Part shown: positions 34,570-42,307 of the stretch, one piece after another
Layout: every line of letters starts with the position of its first letter
Numbering within the stretch: the first letter of the stretch is position 1
Assembly: GCA_003116975.1 (NCBI GenBank)
Contig: BGKB01000013.1
Location: 558,001-622,000, forward strand
DNA from: Aurantiochytrium sp. KH105
Lineage: Eukaryota > Sar > Bigyra > Thraustochytrida > Thraustochytriidae
DNA: 64,000 nucleotides
Direction: 5' to 3'
The notes under the pieces: generated by a model
What the model saw: the letters and a program-made list of their open reading frames with translations, nothing else
Database searches by the model: none
What the model was told of the DNA's origin: nothing
Position numbers and translations under genes: made by a program

Positions 34570-35057
34570 ACTAAATTGACTTAGCTTGCTGGCGGGGACT
34601 ACGAATTGACAACTTATACATGGTCCCTTGAGCAGAAAAGGGGACAGGAGTTCCGTAATATAAAGTTTGGCAAAATGGGATTTTCAAAACGTCACTTGAA
34701 GCAGATTGCCACCCCTGAGTCCAACCTGAATCTCGGTCCCACGAGAAGGTTTTGTCGCGATGGATGCACCAAAGCTTGGCGGCGAAAAGATGGATTTTGC
34801 TCTTCTCTTTTCGTTTTCACTGCAAGGAAGAAAGATGTATGACGCCGTGCGCTTCAGCTGTGGCTTGAGAAGGCGCAGAGAGATCGCGAGGTGATCGTGC
34901 GCGTATTTCGGCCACCGACTGCTTCAAGGTCACTTACTGCTCATACCTTTGCTGTTCATGAGTACATTGACGCCACACATTCCTGCACTCGCATCGCTTT
35001 GTGTCCCATACTCTATCTTTCTTTGTGTCTTTTTTAGCTATCGAAATATTTCTTTTT
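34570..35057. other. Intergenic region between convergent 3' ends
   Basis: No frame with support and no RNA gene. T-rich near 35025-35060 beside the stop of the next gene. Confidence 0.5.
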
Positions 35058-36293
35058 TTAGAACTGAGGCTGGTGTTCCACGAGCTCGTTGCGGTGCAAA
35101 TTGATGAGCAATGCTGAAACCAAGGCGATACATACAGCCGAATACGAACTGTTGAGCACAATCGCCATTCCACAAGAGAGAAGGGCCGTAATCTTGATGT
35201 ACATATCCCTCTTCTCGAGATTGTAATTGGCAAGAATCTTGGGGTTGATCACGCAGACGAAGACCGCGGCAATGTAAAGGAAAAACACCATGGTCACGGT
35301 TGGATGGGCATCCACGTAGAGCGGCAAAAGGAAGAGCGTGGCCACCAAAAAGTGCAGCAGCTGTACGAGAAAGTGCATTTGAACCTCGGGCGCTTGCTGC
35401 GCCAAAAAAGCCTCCGGGTCAGGGACGATGCGAAGGGAAGTCGCGCCGAGCACAACGACCAAAGCGAGAATGCGAATCATCGCTGCGTGCGCAGCTGAGG
35501 TAGCGCGGAGCTTGCCGTCGACCTTGACAAAGAGGACCTCCGGGTGGGCAACGAGTGCGAGTGTCTCCAGCAAAGCGAAAAGGCCAAAGCTGTTCGGAAC
35601 AAAGTTTGGCAAGCTCTTGAAGACATCCGTCACGGATCCAATTGTGCTCAGCGCTGGAGACGTCGCGCATCCGTACGCAGTGAGAGCAACACCGATCGCA
35701 CCAATGACGGCAAGGATCGTCTTGCTCGAGCCGGAGGCAGGCTCAGCGCAGACAATGGAAAGAGTCGTCTCCTTGCTCGGAACAGGCTCTTCGGCCTTCT
35801 CGTTCTTTGAATCTGCCTTCGACTTGGTCTTGGCCTTTTTGGCAACCTTCTTCTCCGTGGCGACGGTCTCCGATCGCACGCTGCTGCTCGAAAGGCTCGT
35901 AATCATCGCAAACACCTCGGCAACCACGAAGCTAAGATTCAAGATGAGCATGCACATGGAGAGCATGAGCTGAAAGCTTCCGGGCACGTTGTTGAGTACC
36001 AGCAGGCCCACCTGAAAAGGTTCCTTCGACGCTCGCGCCGGTGCGCGCTCGACGAGTTGGACGATCTCGCCCACAATCGGCGCTCCTGGGTACATGATAC
36101 CTGCAATCTGAAGAAGACTGTTGAGAAGAGCAAACGCCAAGAAAACCCGGGGCAGGGGCGCATATGGGCTGTCGGCATCGGCCGTTGTGCGTGTCTTGAC
36201 GTAGGTGACCAGGGACAGAAACGAGAATGCCCACATCCAGTCCGAGAGAAGCACCAGCGTCACAAAGTCCTCTTCACGAGCAAGGGACGCCAT
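35058..36293 (-). CDS. Polytopic membrane protein of unknown function
   Basis: The start at 36293 gives 411 residues. About nine hydrophobic segments: near 10-35, 50-75, 110-135, 200-222, 240-256, 278-297, 310-335, 340-362 and 370-402. A cytosolic-type basic loop (KKVAKKAKTKSKADSKNEKAEE) sits at about 150-175 between the third and fourth. No transporter signature or family was recognised. The YCATSP and VPDPEAFLAQQAPEVQ loops show no motif I can name. The frame opens upstream only through GTG. It ends the convergent pair with the kinase gene. Confidence 0.75.
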   Translation of the reverse strand: MASLAREEDFVTLVLLSDWMWAFSFLSLVTYVKTRTTADADSPYAPLPRVFLAFALLNSLLQIAGIMYPGAPIVGEIVQLVERAPARASKEPFQVGLLVLNNVPGSFQLMLSMCMLILNLSFVVAEVFAMITSLSSSSVRSETVATEKKVAKKAKTKSKADSKNEKAEEPVPSKETTLSIVCAEPASGSSKTILAVIGAIGVALTAYGCATSPALSTIGSVTDVFKSLPNFVPNSFGLFALLETLALVAHPEVLFVKVDGKLRATSAAHAAMIRILALVVVLGATSLRIVPDPEAFLAQQAPEVQMHFLVQLLHFLVATLFLLPLYVDAHPTVTMVFFLYIAAVFVCVINPKILANYNLEKRDMYIKITALLSCGMAIVLNSSYSAVCIALVSALLINLHRNELVEHQPQF

Positions 36294-36664
36294 GGTCTTG
36301 GCGATCGGTGCTCGTCTCACAGTTAGCCGATCCGCAACGACAGCGACCGAGACTTTGGTCGCAAGATAGTAGACTTTAAGGAACGCTGGTGCTCGCGACG
36401 ACTAAAACAGTCCGTGCTCTCGGTCTGGTGTCCAACACGCCGCGTCCCTCCAACGCGTCGCGGTCTCGCCGTACAATTGGGGTCTGTTCGTGTCTCGGCT
36501 GTTGTGCTGATCATCATTGCACGCTCCTTTCGCACACAATGCCACGTCACCTCCAATGCGACCCCACCGGAAAAGGGGAAAAAAAGGAAGTTAGAAAGAA
36601 AGGAAGAAAGAAAGGAAGGAGCAGAGGGGGGTGAGGCAAAAAAAAAAAGGGGTTTATTTGGAAT
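36294..36664. other. Intergenic region between a membrane-protein gene and tRNA-Thr
   Basis: Purine-rich low complexity (AAGGAAAGAAAGG) near 36578-36625, then the tRNA terminator. No gene seen. Confidence 0.5.
36638..36647 (-). terminator. RNA polymerase III terminator of tRNA-Thr
   Basis: A run of ten A on the plus strand, so T10 on the transcribed strand, 17 bases after the tRNA 3' end. Confidence 0.8.
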
Positions 36665-36737
36665 TGCACCCGACGAGAATTGAACTCGTGACCTTCGCAT
36701 TACAAGTGCGACGTAACTACCACTGTACTACGGGTGC
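36665..36737 (-). tRNA. tRNA-Thr (anticodon TGT)
   Basis: A 73-base cloverleaf read on the minus strand. The acceptor stem GCACCCG pairs with CGGGTGC plus discriminator A. The anticodon arm TCGCA-CTTGTAA-TGCGA gives anticodon TGT for codon ACA. The T arm is ACGAG-TTCAATT-CTCGT. The D arm pairs at three positions. No intron. Confidence 0.95.
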
Positions 36738-36776
36738 AGCCTCACGAAGACGCACACAACCTAGCCTATACCTTGT

Positions 36777-37859
36777 TTATAAGGATTTTGCATCAAGTTG
36801 ATTCACGAAGCGTGTTGCGAACGCAATGCGCGCACGCAAGAGTTTCGCTGCAGACCCAGAGGCGTTTCTCGGAAGTCGTTTCGAAAAACGAGCGATATTG
36901 AGCAGAGCAATGTCGCGCCAGAACGCCTGCACGCGTAAAACAGTGCCGTCGCTGTATCCAACATCCCCATAGATTGCCTCAAGACTTTCTCGATCCAGCG
37001 CAGGCGCTCCGATTTGTTTGCAAAAAGTCAGAAATTTAGCGCGAGAAAGTGTCGCTGTTTCGTTGCAAAGTGTTTGCGCGCCCTCGCGCTCGAGAGCGGA
37101 CCAGAACGGCACGGCAAGGCGCCGCAACGAGAGGGCCACGAGTTGTCTCTCACGAGGTTTCTTGCTTCGAACAGCCTTGGCTACAAAGTCCTCAAAGGCA
37201 ATTCTCCCGTGCGCATCGCCTCGTGAAAGCTCATCGACGAGAGATCGAAGCGAGATCCAGGGCATGCGAAGTCCAAGCACTTGCGAAAGTCCCTCGGCGA
37301 ATCTCAGGCGTGACAATCGAGCAAAGTCGCCGTCCCCCAGCGGCTCTCCAACGTGACGAGGCCGGCAAGCCTGGCACGTTTCGCGGTGGGACCGTTTCCA
37401 TGCCATGTAATGCGGTTCCTCTGCGCAGCTTGCCGTTAAAGAGCAATAGCCAAAGCCCGAGTTGTCCAAATCAACCTCATGGAATCGGGCCCACACGAGG
37501 GCCCCGATTTGTTCTTCGAGATCGTAGTTTGGATCAGTCCTTTCCTCGAGCTGAGCAAATTCTGCAAACTCCCAAATAAAGTCTCGAAGTTTGCTAAGCA
37601 TCTGTGGCACGGACAAGCTTGGCTCGATCGTGCGTTTGTCGCAGCACGGGCATCCGGAGTCAAGCGCGGGTGTCCACCAGTCAAAGGCAGCTTCTTCAAG
37701 CTGCCTTGCGCATTCGACAAGTTCTTCGACAGACTTGGCGCGCTGGGTCTGTGCTATAAAGCTTTCCCGCTGTGGCCAAGATGGATGACCCTGGCGCTCA
37801 AGTGCACCTGCCTCGGCAAGGATGTGGACGCGTAGATCGTCCTTCTCACGTTTGGGCAT
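36777..37859 (-). CDS. Hypothetical protein, degenerate EF-hand-like pattern
   Basis: The start at 37859 gives 360 residues. Features seen: Cys pairs CPCC near 73 and CQAC near 165; one stretch EVDLDNSGFGYCSL (about 127-141) that resembles an EF-hand loop (D-x-D-x-S-G-F-G) but lacks a clear flanking helix pair; a second possible partner AHGRIAFEDFVAKAV; and helical, Arg-rich C-terminus. It might be a calcium-binding regulatory protein, but that is weak. The frame runs 11 codons further upstream to a TTG that follows a CTTTCCAG sequence, which could be a 3' splice site, so a short upstream exon is possible. No family was recognised. Confidence 0.65.
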   Translation of the reverse strand: MPKREKDDLRVHILAEAGALERQGHPSWPQRESFIAQTQRAKSVEELVECARQLEEAAFDWWTPALDSGCPCCDKRTIEPSLSVPQMLSKLRDFIWEFAEFAQLEERTDPNYDLEEQIGALVWARFHEVDLDNSGFGYCSLTASCAEEPHYMAWKRSHRETCQACRPRHVGEPLGDGDFARLSRLRFAEGLSQVLGLRMPWISLRSLVDELSRGDAHGRIAFEDFVAKAVRSKKPRERQLVALSLRRLAVPFWSALEREGAQTLCNETATLSRAKFLTFCKQIGAPALDRESLEAIYGDVGYSDGTVLRVQAFWRDIALLNIARFSKRLPRNASGSAAKLLRARIAFATRFVNQLDAKSL

Positions 37860-38532
37860 TTCTGGAAAGTGGCTGCTGCGGCAGCAAACCAAGAAAAAGT
37901 TTAGTGATGTATGAATACTGGCTCAATTTCTTTACCTTCGAACTCGAACGAAGCTCTAGCTTGCGGGCGCTCTCTGGTGCCTGTCCAGTGGCAAACATAG
38001 CATCCTTGCATCATGGATCGAAGCTCCCTGAGGTCACGTCCCGAAAAACAGTCGCCGGGCTGTCACGGAAGCGAAAACGGATAAAAAATAAAGGGGGGGG
38101 GGGGATGAGCCCAGCCCATCCATCATACAGCGACGGCAGATGCGGATGCAAGCCTTTGGCGCCGCGACGCAGAGTTCGAGCGCGCCTGCCCGTGCGCAAG
38201 GCGGTTTAAGCTGTTGTTGTTGTTGTTTCTGCCGAAAATCACCATTATAATGTTTCTTTCAAGCACGTAGTAGTAGGACTATGAAGGACCTTTGTCCGCC
38301 GCTACGGCAAAAGATAGGAAAAACGAAACGGAGCCCACTGGCGACAACGCGGGGAAGAGGTTGCGGCAGCGGGCGTCAATAGTCGGCAGAACTTGAATCC
38401 GAAAGCAAGCTTGTCGTGCGCAAACAAGAGCTTGCAAGCGCTCAAAGGACAAGACAGGACAGGACAGGGCAGGAGAGGAGAGGAGAGGAGAGGCGAGGAG
38501 AGGACAGAACTTTGGAGTGGACGACCACGACG
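37860..38532. other. Divergent promoter region
   Basis: Contains a 12-base G homopolymer at about 38093-38104, a GTT run near 38211-38227 and a GGACA/GGAGA purine repeat (38448-38508) directly before the next ATG. No gene. Confidence 0.5.
38448..38508. repeat. (GGACA)n/(GGAGA)n purine repeat
   Basis: About twelve pentameric units, changing from GGACA to GGAGA, 25-85 bases upstream of the acyl-CoA dehydrogenase start. Confidence 0.8.
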
Positions 38533-39828
38533 ATGCTTCAACTCCGACAACTGCGGTCAGCCCTGCAGCGGGCTGCACCAAGATCGCCTCGCACGTACCG
38601 AGCCTTGAGTTCGAGCGCGAGCTCTGACAACGGTGTGGCGTCCAAGCTAGAAGTACGCGCCCGCGAAAGCAAGAATGCGCTCCATGAAGATTTGCGCGAG
38701 TCTGTTCGCGCTCTTTGCGCACGTTTTCCAGGCTCTTATTGGCGCGAATGTGACCGTGAACGTGCGTACCCCACCGCGTTCGTCGAAGAATTGACAAGTA
38801 GCGGCTACCTCTCACTGCTCATTCCCGAGGAGTACGGCGGCAGCGGTCTGGGTCTCGAGGAAGCCTGCATTGTCATGGAGGAGATCCATCGGAGCGGTTG
38901 CAATGGAGGCGCCGCCCATGCCCAAATGTACACCATGGGCACCGTACTACGCCATGGGTCCGAGGATCAAAAGCGCGAGTACCTGCCAAAGATTGCGACG
39001 GGAGAGCTTCGCTTGCAAACCTTTGGCGTCTCCGAGCCAAACTCGGGAACCGATACACTCAGTCTTCAGACAACAGCGCGCCGCCAAGATGATGGTTCGT
39101 ACCTTGTCAATGGCACAAAGCTCTGGCAGAGTCGAGCTGAGCACAGCGACTTGATGCTTTTGTTGGCTCGGACGGGTTCACCTTCCGACGGAACACCGCG
39201 CCGCGACTGCCTCAGCACCTTTTTGGTCGACATGCACCGCGCCAAGGCAGACGGCGGTCTTGAGATTCAGCCGATCGAGACCATGATCAATCACAACACC
39301 ACGCAAATTTTCTTTGATAACGTCAGGATTCCTGCCGACAGTCTTGTTGGAGAAGAAGGCCAAGGGTTTCGTTATATTCTATCATCAATGAACGCGGAGC
39401 GTATCCTTATTGCCTCGGAGTGTCTCGGAGATGGTCGCTTCTTCCTCGATCGTGCCACGACCTATGCCAACGAGCGTTCGGTCTTTGGTCGCAAGATTGG
39501 TGAAAATCAAGGCATTCAGTTTCCGCTCGCTCAGGCTTACGCCAGCCTCGAGGCAGCCTCGCTCATGGTCAAGGCCGCTTCTGCACTCTATGTCGCGGGT
39601 GAGCCGTGCGGGCCTCAAGCCAACATGGCCAAGTACCTCGCCTCGGAGGCTGCCTGGGCTGCGGGCGAAGCCTGCATGCAGGTGTACGGAGGCTTTGCCT
39701 TTGCGTCCGAGTACGATATTGAGCGAAAGTGGCGCGAGTCGCGTCTCTATCGCACCGCGCCCATCAGCTCCAACCTCATCCTCACTAACCTTGCGGAGAA
39801 GGTCCTTGGTTTGCCGCGTTCTTTTTGA
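38533..39828 (+). CDS. Acyl-CoA dehydrogenase, probably mitochondrial
   Basis: The start at 38533 gives 431 residues. The first 30 are basic and Ser-rich without acidic residues (MLQLRQLRSALQRAAPRSPR), fitting a mitochondrial targeting peptide. The fold follows in order: N-terminal helices, IPEEYGGSGLGLEEACIVMEEI (about 96-118), the FAD motif FGVSEPNSGTDTLSLQT (about 158-174), VNGTKLWQSRAEHSDLML, and the C-terminal QVYGGFAFASEYDIERKW. It oxidises acyl-CoA to trans-2-enoyl-CoA with FAD, passing electrons to ETF. The end of the protein reads YRTAPISSNLILTNLAEKVLG, so the usual C-terminal catalytic Glu (YEGT) is absent. By analogy with isovaleryl-CoA and long-chain enzymes the base may be the Glu in NAERILIA (inference). 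Chain length preference cannot be told. Confidence 0.92.
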   Translation: MLQLRQLRSALQRAAPRSPRTYRALSSSASSDNGVASKLEVRARESKNALHEDLRESVRALCARFPGSYWRECDRERAYPTAFVEELTSSGYLSLLIPEEYGGSGLGLEEACIVMEEIHRSGCNGGAAHAQMYTMGTVLRHGSEDQKREYLPKIATGELRLQTFGVSEPNSGTDTLSLQTTARRQDDGSYLVNGTKLWQSRAEHSDLMLLLARTGSPSDGTPRRDCLSTFLVDMHRAKADGGLEIQPIETMINHNTTQIFFDNVRIPADSLVGEEGQGFRYILSSMNAERILIASECLGDGRFFLDRATTYANERSVFGRKIGENQGIQFPLAQAYASLEAASLMVKAASALYVAGEPCGPQANMAKYLASEAAWAAGEACMQVYGGFAFASEYDIERKWRESRLYRTAPISSNLILTNLAEKVLGLPRSF

Positions 39829-40164
39829 GTATGCGCAAGTCAGAGGGGGCGGGTGATGATAGATTCCCTGCCTGTTCGCAATCTGACCTCTTTGCCCGCA
39901 ATCCCATATCGCATGGAGATTGCTTCCGCATTTCAGAGGTCATTCTCTCTCTCTCTCTCTCTCTTACGATTTGGGCTTTTCAAAAGACACTTTGAAGCGC
40001 CCCCCATCCTCTTACGATCTCACCTGATTTAGTCGCAAGCCGTGAACTGCTACTCTTTAAAATGCTCAAGGGGCTTTCTCTTACACTTTTCTTTATAAAT
40101 AGAAAATTCATGCATACATCCTTTGCTCTTGAATACCACACTGCTAAAATGTCATGGCTTAGGC
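39829..40164. other. Intergenic region between convergent 3' ends, with (CT)n run
   Basis: A CT dinucleotide run at 39944-39963 and otherwise AT-rich 3' flanks. The TAGGCCTA palindrome closes it at 40160-40167. Confidence 0.55.
39944..39963. repeat. (CT)n microsatellite
   Basis: About ten CT units in the 3' flank of the acyl-CoA dehydrogenase gene. Confidence 0.85.
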
Positions 40165-40167
40165 CTA
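40160..40167. other. TAGGCCTA palindrome overlapping a stop codon
   Basis: Read on the minus strand, its first three bases are the TAG stop of the gene ending at 40165. Confidence 0.5.
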
Positions 40168-40977
40168 GTCTGTCTCATCAGTCGACTCATTATCTTCATC
40201 ACGACAGCAATAGCCCAAGCACGGATACAATTGCGCACAGTCCTTGTGAGGCTCGAGAGCGTAGCGCGCCCCGTTCTCCCCATAAAGCCAGGTGGCCTCT
40301 GACAAATCAATAACGCGTCCATCGTTGAGTTTGGTCAACAGGATACCCTGACGAACTTGATCAAGGTCTTCAACTTCTGAAGTTGAAAATAGCCGCGTAC
40401 CTTCACACACGGTCTGGGACGGGTCCGTCCCCGACGTTGATGGTCTAGCTTTGCTTGACTCTTCCAAAGTTGCCAGCGCTGGAAATTTGGTCAGAAAAGC
40501 TGATTCCCATTGCGCTACCTCTTCGCCAGGAAGCTGCTGAGAGATGTCGCGGCCGAGCAGCGACTGTAGAGGCATCTTGGTCGAGGAGACATCAAAAACG
40601 AAGTCTCCCACTCCAAGCAGCGATGTGCGTGCAGGGTTTTTCCCATCGTAAAAGTTGAGTTCTTCCGCAGCAATCTTCTCGAGGTGTTGGTGGAGATTTT
40701 CTCTTTGTACATGGTGCTCCTTTGGCAGCGCTTCGAGATCGAGGGCCTGCAAGAGAAGGCTGCGGACATCAACTGCGCTTTTCTTCGCCTTCGAACTACT
40801 ACCAACACCAACCACTGGGCAGGCCTCAAAGCTGCCGTAGCCAGCGTGACCTGGGCCGTGAGCGTGCCCGTGGACGCGTGCTATGCTCCATACCAGGAAG
40901 GCCTCGAAACTCTCCCAAAACACCGCCGACAGCATGCTGGCGCAGGCGAGCACCAAGACAACGCGCCGCGCCGCCAT
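40165..40977 (-). CDS. Secreted or membrane-anchored protein, function unknown
   Basis: The start at 40977 gives 270 residues. Residues 1-32 are a hydrophobic signal peptide or anchor (RRVVLVLACASMLSAVFW, then FEAFLVWSIA). A His/Gly-rich segment (RVHGHAHGPGHAGYG) follows, which could bind metal. The rest is acidic and soluble, with a LGVGDFVFDVSSTKMPLQSLLG segment near 115-135 and a late Cys-rich end (CAQLYPCLGYCCRDED, four Cys in thirteen residues). No family was recognised. The frame opens eight codons upstream only to a TTG. Confidence 0.7.
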   Translation of the reverse strand: MAARRVVLVLACASMLSAVFWESFEAFLVWSIARVHGHAHGPGHAGYGSFEACPVVGVGSSSKAKKSAVDVRSLLLQALDLEALPKEHHVQRENLHQHLEKIAAEELNFYDGKNPARTSLLGVGDFVFDVSSTKMPLQSLLGRDISQQLPGEEVAQWESAFLTKFPALATLEESSKARPSTSGTDPSQTVCEGTRLFSTSEVEDLDQVRQGILLTKLNDGRVIDLSEATWLYGENGARYALEPHKDCAQLYPCLGYCCRDEDNESTDETD

Positions 40978-41141
40978 CTTTCTTTCAGTTGCGCGCAACA
41001 AGCTCCGCTGAGGGCGCTCGTTGGCTTTGTCGCGGCTCGTATCGGTGTGGAAAGACGATTCTGAGCCAGCTCTCTCGGCCTCGTAGGCTGAGCCCTACAG
41101 ACGGATTCTGCACCATGATCGTCATCGATCTGAGACAATAG

Positions 41142-41149
41142 TAGGCCTA
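41142..41149. other. TAGGCCTA palindrome next to a TAG stop
   Basis: On the minus strand it follows directly after the TAG of the small frame 41150-41239. Confidence 0.4.
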
Positions 41150-41239
41150 CTAGGCGTAGTAGTACATCATCTCGCTTTCGGGAGCGTAACTACCCGTTAC
41201 GAAACGGTCGGTTTCGGATACGAATGTTCGACGGGCCAT
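41150..41239 (-). CDS. Tiny open frame, 29 codons, doubtful
   Basis: Begins ATG in a favourable context (ACATCATGGC), encodes a basic start (MARRTFVSETDRF) and a Tyr-rich end (SEMMYYYA), and its TAG is followed at once by TAGGCCTA. The minus-strand DNA upstream is a 300-base pyrimidine tract. It could be a microprotein or the last exon of an unseen gene. Chance occurrence is also quite possible. Confidence 0.2.
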   Translation of the reverse strand: MARRTFVSETDRFVTGSYAPESEMMYYYA

Positions 41240-42307
41240 GATGTAGTAGCGAAGGGAAAAAGCGAAGGATGGGGAAGGGAAGGAAAGGTGAGCAGCGGTG
41301 GCGGCAGACACGGCAGGCAGGCAGGCAGGTAGCTCCAGGCAGGCAGACGGAGCAGAAAAAGGATTCTTCGGAGAAGGAGGAGAAATAGAAGCAGCCAGGG
41401 TAAAACTCGAGGAAAAGAAGAAAGAAACAACGAGACAACGCAACAACGAAACAACGAAACGCAAGAAAGAACGAAAGAAAAAGGAAACACAGTCGTAAGG
41501 CCAAAAACAAAGAAGAAGAAGAAACAGAGAAACAAAGAAGCGCCTGCCAGAAGAAAAGAGGAGAAGCAGGGCCTTCACTCACTGTCAAGGCGCAGAGAGA
41601 GCTGCGCCGCGAGCGAGCTTGCGCGGCTCCCGCTGACGCGGCCCGCGGTGCGCGCGAGGGAGCGAGGCTGGGCAGACGGGCATCCTTCTGCCGGGCGGCA
41701 GGCAGCGAGGCAGCGAGGCGGCGTGCAGCCCCGGCGGGAGGCGCGGCGCGGCGCGGGGCGGGAGGCGCGGCGGGCCGGCGCAACGTCCCGGGCGAGGCAC
41801 TCGCGGCGCGTGAGATCGATCGGCCCGGGCGAGGAGAGGAAAGGAAAGCGAGAGCCCCGGCGAGAGGCGCAAACGGCAAGACGCGCGACGCGAGACCGGC
41901 GGGGCCCCGCGCAGCCCGCGCGCCGGCGCTGGCAGGCAGGCAGGCGGGGAGGCCGAGGCAGGGCGCCGGGCTCGCGCGCAGAGAGGCGTCGCGCGCGCTG
42001 GTTCACCGCGCGAGAGAGCTTCCGAGCGAGACAGACGCTCGAGGAGAAGCAGGCAGGCAGATATTCTTGCGCCCCTGGCGCTCGAACTGCCCGCCGCCCC
42101 TGGACAGCAAAGGTGATAAAGACAACAGGCTTTGCATTGCCTGCGCAGTCGAAGATCATCTGTCACCTCACCCGGAGTCACCTCGTGGTCGGTCGGTCTT
42201 CAATCTACGCCCATCGAGATTGAGAACAGCGGGGAGGTCGGCCACAAGCGAGTGTCAGGTGGCTCTCTCCGTCCACAACAAATTGTATCTTTGGATTCCG
42301 AACGAAA

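Larger units (their letters stand above)
40978..42307. other. Divergent region upstream of the giant HECT ligase gene
   Basis: About 1.3 kb. From 41260 to 41570 the plus strand is almost pure purine with short GCAGGCAG runs. From 41580 to 42060 it is very GC-rich. A 29-codon frame with an adjacent TAGGCCTA lies at its left. Larger frames here have no ATG or no domain. Confidence 0.5.
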
